DNA of 9,193 bases. Origin: Paracoccaceae bacterium (lineage in GTDB: Bacteria; Pseudomonadota; Alphaproteobacteria; Rhodobacterales; Rhodobacteraceae). Below, one piece after another: positions 1 through 6,141 of the stretch. The notes under the pieces were generated by a model. It made no database searches, was not told where the DNA came from, and saw only the letters and a list, made by a program, of their open reading frames with translations. A program made the translations under genes and the position numbers. Positions within the stretch are counted from its first letter, which is position 1, and every line of letters begins with the position of its first letter. The stretch spans positions 1-9,193 of the forward strand of contig JABSSB010000061.1 in NCBI GenBank assembly GCA_013214715.1, given 5' to 3'.

Positions 1-399
1 GGGGGTGGCGGCGGTGACAAACTCTTCGGAGGAAAAGGAAACGATCTGCTGCAAGGCGGCCGCGGCAATGACCGGCTTATCGGGTCTCAAGGCAAAGACA
101 CTCTGATCGGCGGCGGCGGCAATGATATTCTGGCAGGCGGCACCGGCATTGATCAATTGACCGGCGGAGGAGGACGCGACCAGTTTGTATTTGGCCCCGG
201 CGCGTCCGGGCCGCGGGACGTGATCACGGATTTCACACCTGGCATGGACATCATTAAGATCACCGGCGGGCTCGGCTTTGGTGACCTTGGCGTGTCGGTT
301 CAGGCAGGACGAACTGTCATCACCCTGCCCGATCCGTCCGGGGATACCAGGATCATCGTGCAAGGCACGCAGATCAGCGAAAGCGATTTCCTGTTCTGA
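1..399 (+). CDS. RTX (hemolysin-type calcium-binding repeat) protein, C-terminal fragment
   Basis: The reading frame is open from base 1 to the TGA at 397-399, giving 132 residues; the start lies outside the window. Residues 4-57 are six back-to-back glycine/aspartate nonapeptides of the GGxGxDxLx type, ending in a capping GRDQFVFG. After these comes a block with DVITDF and GMDIIKI, the pattern seen after RTX repeats in serralysin-type and other type I-secreted proteins. The chain ends in a short acidic/hydrophobic tail, SESDFLF, consistent with an uncleaved C-terminal secretion signal. In this family the repeats fold into a Ca2+-loaded beta-roll outside the cell after export by an ABC/MFP/TolC machine. 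The catalytic or adhesive domain would be upstream and cannot be seen, so the actual function is unknown. No type I secretion genes are in the window. The gene converges on preA with 42 nt between stop codons. The TTG at 157 inside the repeats is not a credible start. Confidence 0.9.
   Translation, partial: GGGGGDKLFGGKGNDLLQGGRGNDRLIGSQGKDTLIGGGGNDILAGGTGIDQLTGGGGRDQFVFGPGASGPRDVITDFTPGMDIIKITGGLGFGDLGVSVQAGRTVITLPDPSGDTRIIVQGTQISESDFLF
10..171 (+). repeat. Six RTX nonapeptide repeats
   Basis: Six contiguous 27-nt units each encode a nonapeptide that starts G-x-D (for example GNDLLQGGR, GNDRLIGSQ, GKDTLIGGG). The DNA is not a simple tandem repeat because codons vary between units; the periodicity is at protein level. 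The array may extend left of the window, since residues 1-3 are also glycine. Confidence 0.9.
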
Positions 400-409
400 T
401 CACGATGGA

Positions 410-435
410 CAGGGCCACGGCACCGCGTGGCCCTG
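410..435. terminator. Perfect hairpin between convergent RTX gene and preA
   Basis: CAGGGCCACG at 410-419 is the exact reverse complement of CGTGGCCCTG at 426-435, with a 6-nt loop (GCACCG). It sits in the 42-nt gap between the two stop codons, so it can form in both transcripts. Neither side has a run of T, so it is not a textbook intrinsic terminator. It may act with Rho or protect 3' ends. Confidence 0.6.
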
Positions 436-441
436 AACGCT

Positions 442-1746
442 TTATTCCGCCGCCTGCGCTGCAGGGTTGTTGGGATGTGAGGTCCAGTTGGCATAGCCGG
501 GTTCGACCACTTTGCCGGTGCGTGGATCGACCGTGCCGGGAGCCAATCGCTCCATCGTGATGCAATCTTCGACCGGGCAGACATCTACGCATAGGTTGCA
601 GGCGACGCATTCTTCGTCGATCACCTCGAACACGCGCTCGGGCGACATGGAAATCGCCTGGTGGGACGTGTCTTCGCAGGCGGCATAGCAGCGCCCGCAT
701 TTGATGCAGGCATCCTGATCGATCCGCGCCTTGGCCACATAGTTGAGGTTCAGATATTGCCAATCCGTGACATTGGGCGTGGCCATGCCGACGAAGTCAG
801 AGGTCTTGGCATACCCTTTCTCATCCATCCAGGCCGACAGACCAGTGATCATCTCCTGCACGATCCGGAACCCATAGGTCATCGCAGCCGTGCAGACCTG
901 CACATTGCCCGCGCCCAGCGCCATGAACTCGGCCGCATCGCGCCAGGTGGTGACCCCGCCAATGCCAGAGATCGGCGTCCCGGCGGTTTCAGGGTCACGT
1001 GCAATCTCGGCCACCATATTCATGGCAATCGGCTTTACCGCCGGGCCGCAATAGCCGCCATGGCTGCCTTTGCCATCGATCGACGGCTCAGGGCTGAACG
1101 TGTCAAGATTGACCGATGTGATGGACGAGATCGTATTGATCAACGAGACCGCATCCGCGCCGCCATTTTTCGCAGCTCGGGCCGGGTAACGCACATCCGT
1201 GATATTGGGCGTCAGCTTCACGATCACCGGCTTGTCGTAATACTGCTTGCACCAGCGTGTCACCATTTCGATATATTCCGGCACCTGCCCTACGGCCGCT
1301 CCCATGCCGCGCTCTGACATGCCATGCGGACACCCAAAATTCAGTTCGATCCCATCCGCGCCGGTTTCGGCCACACGCGGCAGGATGGCTTTCCATGACG
1401 CTTCTTCGCAAGGCACCATGATCGACGCAATCAAGGCCCGATCCGGATAATCGGATTTAACCCGAGCCATCTCTTCCAGGTTCACCTCAAGCGGGCGATC
1501 CGTGATCAGCTCAATGTTGTTCAAGCCCAAAAGCCGCCGATCCGCACCATAGATCGCACCATAGCGTGGACCGTTCACATTCACGATGGGCGGGCCTTCT
1601 TCGCCCAGGGTCTTCCAGACCACCCCGCCCCAGCCGGCCTCAAATGCGCGGCGCACATTGTATTCCTTGTCCGTCGGCGGCGCTGAGGCCAGCCAAAACG
1701 GGTTGGGGCTTTTGATGCCCAGAAAATCCGTCGTCAGATCAGCCAT
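442..1746 (-). CDS. preA: NAD-dependent dihydropyrimidine dehydrogenase, subunit PreA
   Basis: This 434-residue protein is the catalytic subunit that reduces uracil and thymine to their 5,6-dihydro forms, receiving NADH electrons through PreT. Residues 1 to about 310 are a dihydroorotate-dehydrogenase-like FMN barrel: substrate/FMN motifs NFGCPHGM at 136-143, VKLTPNITD at 176-184, NTISS at 204-208 and SGIGG at 260-264. Two C-terminal 4Fe-4S motifs follow: C347-x2-C350-x2-C353-x3-C357 and C380-x2-C383-x2-C386-x3-C390-P. The order matches the C-terminal part of mammalian DPD and of bacterial PreA. In mammalian DPD the catalytic cysteine lies in a GLACGQ context; here the aligned stretch is GMGAAVGQ, with Val152 at that place. 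The start ATG has GAGGGAGGG six nt upstream. It follows preT with a 57-nt gap, so the two are surely co-transcribed. Dihydropyrimidinase and beta-ureidopropionase genes are not in the window. Confidence 0.95.
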   Translation of the reverse strand: MADLTTDFLGIKSPNPFWLASAPPTDKEYNVRRAFEAGWGGVVWKTLGEEGPPIVNVNGPRYGAIYGADRRLLGLNNIELITDRPLEVNLEEMARVKSDYPDRALIASIMVPCEEASWKAILPRVAETGADGIELNFGCPHGMSERGMGAAVGQVPEYIEMVTRWCKQYYDKPVIVKLTPNITDVRYPARAAKNGGADAVSLINTISSITSVNLDTFSPEPSIDGKGSHGGYCGPAVKPIAMNMVAEIARDPETAGTPISGIGGVTTWRDAAEFMALGAGNVQVCTAAMTYGFRIVQEMITGLSAWMDEKGYAKTSDFVGMATPNVTDWQYLNLNYVAKARIDQDACIKCGRCYAACEDTSHQAISMSPERVFEVIDEECVACNLCVDVCPVEDCITMERLAPGTVDPRTGKVVEPGYANWTSHPNNPAAQAAE

Positions 1747-1803
1747 GTCAGGCCCTCCCTCAGCGTTTCTTCTCTTTCCAGATAACCATATCCTGCCTCC
1801 GCC

Positions 1804-3141
1804 TCAGGCGCTGAGGCTGGCATGAATGTCCATCGCCGCGTCGCGGCCTTCGGCCACAGCCGTTACAGTCAGATCATCGCCACCGGCGGCACAATCGCCC
1901 CCGGCCCAGATGCCGGCCACCGATGTGCGCCCAGCCCCCGTCACGGCGATCTTGTTACCGTCCAGAGCCGGTCCGTCCGGTGCCATCAGGGTCTGGCCAA
2001 TCGCGCATAGCACCTGATCGGCCCTCAACCGCAGCATTCGGCCTGTGCCCGTCAGGCCCGTGCCTTTATCTTCGGTATATTCCAACTCGATCTCATGCAC
2101 GGCGCCTGTGCCATTGCCGATCAAGGCAACCGGCTGGACACCGGGAACGATGCGCACGCCTTTCGAGGTGGCCAGCTCCTGTTCATAACGGCTCGCGGGC
2201 ATCGCATCCTGCGCGCGCCGATACGCGATGGTCACCGTATCAGCGCCCAGGGCGCGCGACTGCACGGCCGCATCCACCGCCGTCATCCCGCCCCCGATCA
2301 CGACGACATGCCGCCCAACGGGCAGGTTGGACAGATCCTCGGCCTGACGCAGCCCGGCAATCACTGCCACGGCATCCTCGACGCCCTCCAACTCAACCCC
2401 CGGCACGCGCAGCGCATTGACGCCGCCAAGACCAACGGACAGAAATACAGCATCATAAACGTCCTGCAGCCCGGCCAGCGTGATCCCCTGCCCCAAGGCA
2501 GAGCCGGTTTCTATCGTGATCCCGCCAATGCCGAGCAGCCAATCGACCTCGGCCGCGGCAAAATCGTTCACGGTCTTGTAGGCCGCGATGCCATATTCGT
2601 TCAGCCCCCCGGCCTTGGGTTTGGCTTCGTGGATCACAACATCATGGCCCAGCATCGCCAGACGATGCGCGCAAGCCAAACCAGCAGGACCGGCACCCAC
2701 CACGGCCACGGTTTTCCCGGTCGACGGCGCGCGGTCAAACGGATGCTCGCCCGTCCGCATCATCGCGTCGGTGGCAAAACGCTGCAAACGACCGATTTCC
2801 ACTGGCTTACCTTCGGCAGCCTCGCGCACGCAGGCCTCTTCGCACAGGGTTTCGGTGGGACAGACCCGGGCGCACATGCCGCCCAGAATGTTCTGATCCA
2901 AAATCGTGCGCGCGGCCTCTTCCGGTCGGTTCGCCTGAATCTGCCGAATGAAAAGCGGGATATCAATTTCTGTCGGACAGGCCGTCACGCAGGGCGCATC
3001 ATGGCAAAAATAGCACCGATCCGCCGCGACCGCCGCTTCATGCGGCGCAAATTCCGGATGCAGGTCGGCAAAATTGTCAGCCAGAGCGTCTGGCGACACC
3101 CGTCCAGCCCGCACACCATCTTCAAAATATGCCTCGCGCAT
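1804..3141 (-). CDS. preT: NAD-dependent dihydropyrimidine dehydrogenase, subunit PreT
   Basis: This 445-residue flavoprotein is the NADH-oxidising partner of PreA. The N-terminal domain carries C43-x2-C46-x4-C51-x3-C55 and C90, C94, C100, C104, followed by Gln120. The spacing reproduces the unusual mammalian DPD cluster, in which a glutamine replaces one cysteine ligand (pig C130, C136, C140, Q156 correspond to C94, C100, C104, Q120). The FAD Rossmann motif GAGPAGLACAHRL is at 149-161, the NAD-binding motif VIGGGMTAVDAA at 281-292, and the closing FAD motif GIWAGGDCA at 410-418. This is the same architecture as the glutamate synthase small subunit, but gene pairing with preA and the DPD-type cluster spacing make PreT the better name. 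The ATG is preceded by AGGGAGGT four nt upstream, a very strong ribosome site. It is the first gene of the preT-preA operon. Confidence 0.94.
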   Translation of the reverse strand: MREAYFEDGVRAGRVSPDALADNFADLHPEFAPHEAAVAADRCYFCHDAPCVTACPTEIDIPLFIRQIQANRPEEAARTILDQNILGGMCARVCPTETLCEEACVREAAEGKPVEIGRLQRFATDAMMRTGEHPFDRAPSTGKTVAVVGAGPAGLACAHRLAMLGHDVVIHEAKPKAGGLNEYGIAAYKTVNDFAAAEVDWLLGIGGITIETGSALGQGITLAGLQDVYDAVFLSVGLGGVNALRVPGVELEGVEDAVAVIAGLRQAEDLSNLPVGRHVVVIGGGMTAVDAAVQSRALGADTVTIAYRRAQDAMPASRYEQELATSKGVRIVPGVQPVALIGNGTGAVHEIELEYTEDKGTGLTGTGRMLRLRADQVLCAIGQTLMAPDGPALDGNKIAVTGAGRTSVAGIWAGGDCAAGGDDLTVTAVAEGRDAAMDIHASLSA

Positions 3142-3184
3142 GTGACCTCCCTTTTGATGCCCAGGTCTTGAATGCTGCCACAGC

Positions 3185-3199
3185 TTGATTTTTTATCAA
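3185..3199. promoter_or_regulatory. Inverted repeat upstream of preT (candidate operator)
   Basis: TTGAT at 3185-3189 and ATCAA at 3195-3199 flank five T, making a 15-bp dyad 44-58 nt upstream of the preT start codon in an AT-rich stretch. The form (a T-N11-A core within a dyad) would suit a LysR-type or other dimeric regulator. It resembles an FNR box but its spacer is 5 nt rather than 4. No regulator gene is adjacent, and no convincing -35/-10 pair could be fixed here. Confidence 0.3.
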
Positions 3200-3263
3200 A
3201 CGGTAAAATTATCGCATCCGACGACGTTTTAGCAGATTATCCGATCTTCAAACAAAATCTGAC

Positions 3264-3290
3264 AAAAAAACGGTACCTCCACAGGTGCCG
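3264..3290 (-). terminator. Rho-independent terminator of the minus-strand RTX gene
   Basis: Read on the minus strand, CGGCACCT, a GTGG loop and AGGTACCG form an 8-bp stem with one C-A mismatch (3271-3290), followed at once by seven T (3264-3270). It begins 26 nt past the ancestral TGA (3317-3319) of the RTX pseudogene and 122 nt before the preT start. It therefore separates the RTX unit from the preT-preA operon, whose promoter must lie within about 3142-3263. Confidence 0.75.
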
Positions 3291-3316
3291 CCCGGGACAA
3301 GTGTCTGTCAGTCAAA

Positions 3317-4371
3317 TCAGATCAGGACAAGATCGTCGACCAAATCGGCCAAAGTGACGTCTTCGATCAAAATGCACTTTTAATTTGCAAACCGTAGAAC
3401 CGCACCAGCCTCGTCGGACTTACCATAGGTCTCAAGCACCTCCTGAGCCGACATTGCTGTGCCCACCAGAGCCGATGAAAGTTCAAAACGATCAAAGCCC
3501 AGATTGAAATCGGTGACCACGTTCCGACCGATCTGCTCGACGTCAAAGACAAAGGCATCGGCCCCTCTGCCACCGGTCAGCACGTCTGCGCCGCGACCTG
3601 CATAGAGCAGGTCATCGCCACGCGCGCCCGACACCACATCTGCACCGCGACCGCCTTTTGGAACGTCGTTGCCAGGCCATCCCTTAAGAACATCCTTTCC
3701 GTAACCACCAAAGAATCTGTCGTTGCCGCCATTGCCCGACACTACGTCATGGCCTGCTTCGCCAAAAAGACGATCCCGGCCCTGGCCACCTGTCAGACTA
3801 TCACCCCCGCTTTGGCCCAATGCGACATCCCCACCAACGCCCAGATTGTGGATGTCGGTGCCATCTGTGCCCGAAAGCTTGTCATTATCGGGCACTGTGA
3901 GGTTGTCGGCACTGCCTAGCGGACTGACTGCGTCAAAAGCGCAATCCCCTGTCGGCCGGTTAAAAATGCGGCCCTCATCGGAGCCAAACAGCGTCACCAC
4001 GAAGTTCTGCGCACCGGAAAAAGTCGCGGCATCAGCGCCATTGGTCAGATGGACCGGGAAGAAATACTGATCAAATCCCGCTTCGAGAATGACAAACACA
4101 CTCCCCGCATATGGGTGGTTAAAGAGTTGACTGACATACGCATAGGTGTCGAAAGCGCATTGCCGGAAAAACCGCTCAACTCGGGTGCGCAGGGCGAGAC
4201 CGACTTGCCCACTGCATCGGTTGTAGTGCTTGATACAGCGGAAAACGCGCTGCGCGCGCAGTCGGAATACATCACATAATCGGCGGCATCCGGCACCACG
4301 ACAGACAAGGTGACAACTTCAGACGGCAAATCGTTGGACAGCTGATAACCTGTCTAGGTAATGGTTCTCAC
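3317..4371 (-). pseudogene. RTX calcium-binding repeat protein, disabled by three lesions
   Basis: The ancestral gene can be rebuilt from a GTG at 4369-4371 (MRTIT...) to a TGA at 3317-3319. The span is 1055 nt; adding one lost base gives exactly 352 codons. Lesion 1 is TAG at 4354-4356, codon 6, one base from TAC or TAT. Lesion 2 is a 1-nt deletion near the T run at 4152-4154: the frame ending in GFSGNAL stops making sense and FDTYAYVSQLFNHPYAG continues in the next frame. Lesion 3 is TAA at 3380-3382, after which the same frame runs 20 more codons (CILIEDVTLADLVDDLVLI) to TGA, a typical RTX C-terminal tail. The N-terminal third is an unrecognised beta-rich region. Ten nonapeptide repeats follow, then DAFVFD and NVVTDFNLGFD, as in the RTX gene at the left edge. 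A 239-residue piece (3380-4099) is still open but lacks the original start. Three sequencing errors in one gene is possible but less likely than decay. Confidence 0.82.
3566..3835 (-). repeat. Ten RTX nonapeptide repeats inside the pseudogene
   Basis: Ten successive 9-residue units run without a break, from GGDVALGQS through GRDRLFGEA and GNDRFFGGY to GADVLTGGR, then the capping GADAFVF. Several units depart from consensus (GKDVLKGWP, GNDVPKGGR, GDDLLYAGR), including a proline at a beta-strand position. This fits relaxed selection but is not proof of it. Confidence 0.88.
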
Positions 4372-4379
4372 CGCATACA

Positions 4380-4386
4380 CTCCTTT
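4380..4386 (-). promoter_or_regulatory. Ribosome binding site fixing the ancestral RTX pseudogene start
   Basis: On the minus strand AAAGGAG lies 8 nt before the GTG at 4371-4369. It supports that GTG as the original start, hence reading the TAG five codons later as an acquired nonsense mutation. An ATG three nt after the site (4376-4374) is followed after one codon by TGA and leads nowhere. Confidence 0.6.
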
Positions 4387-4524
4387 AAACAAAATTGTAT
4401 AAAAAAAATTACAAAAAAACTTAATATCACTTCCATTGGTTGGCTCCCCACAAAAACGGAACGAATGCCCAAAAATCCACTATCGTTTGCCGCTTTTGTG
4501 CCACGGACGCATTTCGTTATGTCG

Positions 4525-4580
4525 AAAAAAATCGGCCAAAGGGCAGTTTGGAGCGAGGGGTGGGAAGCGCCCTTTGGCCG
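4525..4580 (-). terminator. 12-bp perfect stem with T7 tail on the minus strand; possible small-RNA 3' end
   Basis: CGGCCAAAGGGC at 4533-4544 and GCCCTTTGGCCG at 4569-4580 are exact reverse complements around a 24-nt loop. On the minus strand the stem is followed by AT and a run of T (plus-strand A at 4525-4531), the form of an intrinsic terminator. On the plus strand no T run follows. No minus-strand protein gene lies upstream of it (4581-4801), so it may end an uncharacterised non-coding transcript starting within or beyond the metY leader. The minus-strand loop is C-rich (CUUCCCACCCCUCGCUCC), the kind of sequence that can pair with Shine-Dalgarno regions. Confidence 0.5.
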
Positions 4581-4619
4581 GTAAAAAGCTTGTAGAAAAC
4601 GGACTTCTTACATTTTTGA

Positions 4620-4720
4620 CTATACGGCCAAATTTTGCCGCAAACAGCTCGCAGAATGGTGAACTACTAATTCTTCCGTATAGGGTGGCGCTTGCGCCAC
4701 AAATGCTCTCAAATAAGAGC
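4620..4720 (+). promoter_or_regulatory. Structured leader in front of metY
   Basis: Three elements follow one another. First, an 8-bp perfect inverted repeat, CTATACGG at 4620-4627 and CCGTATAG at 4676-4683, encloses 48 nt. Second, GTGGCGC at 4685-4691 and GCGCCAC at 4694-4700 form a compact hairpin that would fold as six pairs closing a CUUG tetraloop. Third, GCTCT at 4705-4709 and AGAGC at 4716-4720 form a short hairpin. CTCTC at 4706-4710 could instead pair with GAGAG in the metY ribosome site (4786-4790), so a translation switch is conceivable. I do not recognise a known riboswitch class; the SAM-II core is not apparent. Confidence 0.35.
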
Positions 4721-4801
4721 TTACTTCTCATTGGCCAATCCACTCTTGTCCGATACTGCGTCATACCGTAGCTCTGCGGCGACAGGAGAGAGGAGTTCGC
4801 C

Positions 4802-6094
4802 ATGACCGATGGCCCCACCTATGGTTTCGACACGCTGCAAATCCACGCTGGCGCCCGGCCTGACCCGGCCACTGGCGCGCGGCAGACACCGATTTACCAG
4901 ACGACTGCTTATGTGTTTCGTGATGCCGATCACGCCGCAGCACTGTTCAATTTGCAGGAAGTCGGCTTTATCTATTCCCGCCTGACCAACCCCACGGTCG
5001 CAGTTTTGCAGGAACGTGTCGCGACTTTGGAGGGTGGTGTAGGCGCAGTCTGCTGTTCTTCAGGCCATGCGGCGCAGATCATGGCGCTGTTCCCGCTGAT
5101 GGAGCCGGGACGCAATGTGGTGGCCTCGACCCGCCTTTACGGTGGGACGGTTACGCAGTTCAGCCAGACGATCAAACGCTTTGGCTGGTCGGCTAAATTC
5201 GTGGATTTCGACGATCTTGATGCCGTGAAGGCCGCGATTGACGACGACACGCGCGCCGTTTTCTGCGAAAGCATCGCAAACCCCGGCGGCTATATCACCG
5301 ATCTGGACGCAGTTGCCAAAGTGGCGGATGCCGCCGGTCTGCCGCTGATCGTCGACAACACCTCGGCCACACCCTATCTGTGTCGCCCGATTGACCATGG
5401 CGCGACATTGGTGGTGCATTCGACCACAAAATACCTGACCGGCAATGGCACCGTGACGGGCGGCTGCATTGTCGACAGCGGCACGTTCGACTGGTCGGCT
5501 AGCGACAAGTTTCCATCGCTCTCGCAGCCCGAGCCCGCCTATCACGGGCTAAAATTCCACGAAACCTTCGGGCCGCTGGCTTTCACCTTTCATGGCATCG
5601 CTATCGGTCTGCGCGACCTGGGTATGACAATGAACCCTCAGGCAGCACATTACACGCTTATGGGGATCGAAACGCTGTCCTTGCGGATGCAGCGCCATGT
5701 CGAAAACGCGCGCAAGATTGCCGACTGGCTTGAGAAGGATGACCGCGTGGAATACGTGACTTATGCAGGTCTGCCCTCATCGCCTTATCATGATCGCGTG
5801 GCAAAGATCTGTCCACGTGGCGCGGGTGGCTTGTTCACCTTCGCGGTGAAAGGCGGCTATGACGCCTGTGTCAAACTGGTCAACGCGCTGGAGATCTTCA
5901 GCCATGTGGCCAACCTTGGCGATGCGCGGTCGCTGATCATCCATTCAGCCTCTACCACACACCGTCAATTGACGCCCGAGCAGCAGGAAGCCGCGGGCGC
6001 CGGCCCCGGCGTGGTGCGTGTGTCGATCGGCATCGAGGATGCCGACGATCTAATCGAAGACCTCAACCGGGCGCTCAACGCAGCCACAAAGTAA
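4802..6094 (+). CDS. metY: O-acetylhomoserine aminocarboxypropyltransferase (sulfhydrylase), MetY type
   Basis: This 430-residue cytoplasmic PLP enzyme of the Cys/Met metabolism family makes homocysteine from O-acetylhomoserine and sulfide (direct sulfhydrylation) for methionine synthesis. The opening FDTLQIHAG and TPIYQTTAYVF (29-39) are typical of MetY. YSRLTNPT at 58-65 carries the Tyr and Arg that bind the neighbouring subunit's PLP phosphate. SSGHAA at 86-91, Asp185 in IVDNTSATP (binds the PLP ring nitrogen) and Lys210 in HSTTKYLTGNG (Schiff base) are all present. Arg406 in VVRVSIGIED would bind the substrate carboxylate. The length matches MetY (about 425-435) and exceeds MetB/MetZ (about 380-400), so MetZ (O-succinylhomoserine) is less likely. 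The ATG has AGAGAGGAG six nt upstream. It is a single gene, convergent with the SIMPL gene, and has a structured leader. Confidence 0.92.
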   Translation: MTDGPTYGFDTLQIHAGARPDPATGARQTPIYQTTAYVFRDADHAAALFNLQEVGFIYSRLTNPTVAVLQERVATLEGGVGAVCCSSGHAAQIMALFPLMEPGRNVVASTRLYGGTVTQFSQTIKRFGWSAKFVDFDDLDAVKAAIDDDTRAVFCESIANPGGYITDLDAVAKVADAAGLPLIVDNTSATPYLCRPIDHGATLVVHSTTKYLTGNGTVTGGCIVDSGTFDWSASDKFPSLSQPEPAYHGLKFHETFGPLAFTFHGIAIGLRDLGMTMNPQAAHYTLMGIETLSLRMQRHVENARKIADWLEKDDRVEYVTYAGLPSSPYHDRVAKICPRGAGGLFTFAVKGGYDACVKLVNALEIFSHVANLGDARSLIIHSASTTHRQLTPEQQEAAGAGPGVVRVSIGIEDADDLIEDLNRALNAATK

Positions 6095-6102
6095 ACGCCT
6101 TT

Positions 6103-6130
6103 CAGGCCGCGCCCTGTACGGCGCGGCCTG
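6103..6130. terminator. Perfect 11-bp hairpin between metY and the SIMPL gene
   Basis: CAGGCCGCGCC at 6103-6113 and GGCGCGGCCTG at 6120-6130 pair perfectly around CTGTAC. It lies 9 nt after the metY stop and 12 nt before the convergent SIMPL gene's stop. As at 410-435, the loop is 6 nt and no T run follows on either strand. It is probably a shared 3' end element for both transcripts. Confidence 0.65.
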
Positions 6131-6141
6131 TGCGGCGCAGC

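Larger units (their letters stand above)
4372..4801. other. 430-bp intergenic block without a credible protein gene
   Basis: Open frames exist on both strands, but none has a ribosome site at its start, recognisable motifs or natural composition; all look like chance. The left end (4381-4430) is markedly AT-rich, with runs of A and T, and presumably held the promoter of the RTX pseudogene. The middle holds a near-inverted repeat (AACGAATGC around 4460 and GCATTTCGTT around 4510) and the 12-bp stem at 4533-4580. The right half is the leader of metY, with three potential hairpins and the 10-bp palindrome ATTGGCCAAT at 4730-4739. A TTGACT at 4616-4621 resembles a -35 box but has no good -10 partner 16-18 nt on. 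No insertion-sequence ends, tRNA or attachment site were seen. Confidence 0.6.

Noticed and set aside
1804..3141. Glutamate synthase small subunit (GltD)
   Set aside because: The domain order is the same, but the gene is paired with preA and has the DPD-like Cys/Gln cluster spacing.
2095..3171. 358-codon plus-strand frame opposite preT
   Set aside because: It is antisense to a well-supported flavoprotein gene and has no recognisable domain; it is a GC-rich shadow.
3185..3199. FNR/FnrL binding site
   Set aside because: The half-sites are right but the spacer is 5 nt; FNR boxes need TTGAT-N4-ATCAA.
4140..4165. Programmed ribosomal frameshift in the minus-strand RTX gene
   Set aside because: There is no X-XXY-YYZ slippery heptamer at the junction, only three T. 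Two in-frame stop codons elsewhere in the same gene point to decay rather than recoding.
4354..4356. TAG read as pyrrolysine or a suppressed amber
   Set aside because: No such recoding is known for this group or gene family, and a one-base change from TAC/TAT explains it.
4600..4800. SAM-II riboswitch before metY
   Set aside because: The AGCUAAAAAGG-type core and the pseudoknot layout I remember for this class are not present.
4372..4801. Insertion sequence or phage attachment remnant
   Set aside because: No terminal inverted repeats, target-site duplication, transposase fragment or tRNA end could be found.
4436..4818. Open frames of about 110 codons on both strands between the RTX pseudogene and metY
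   Set aside because: They overlap each other antisense, have no ribosome site, and run through hairpins; composition does not look coding.
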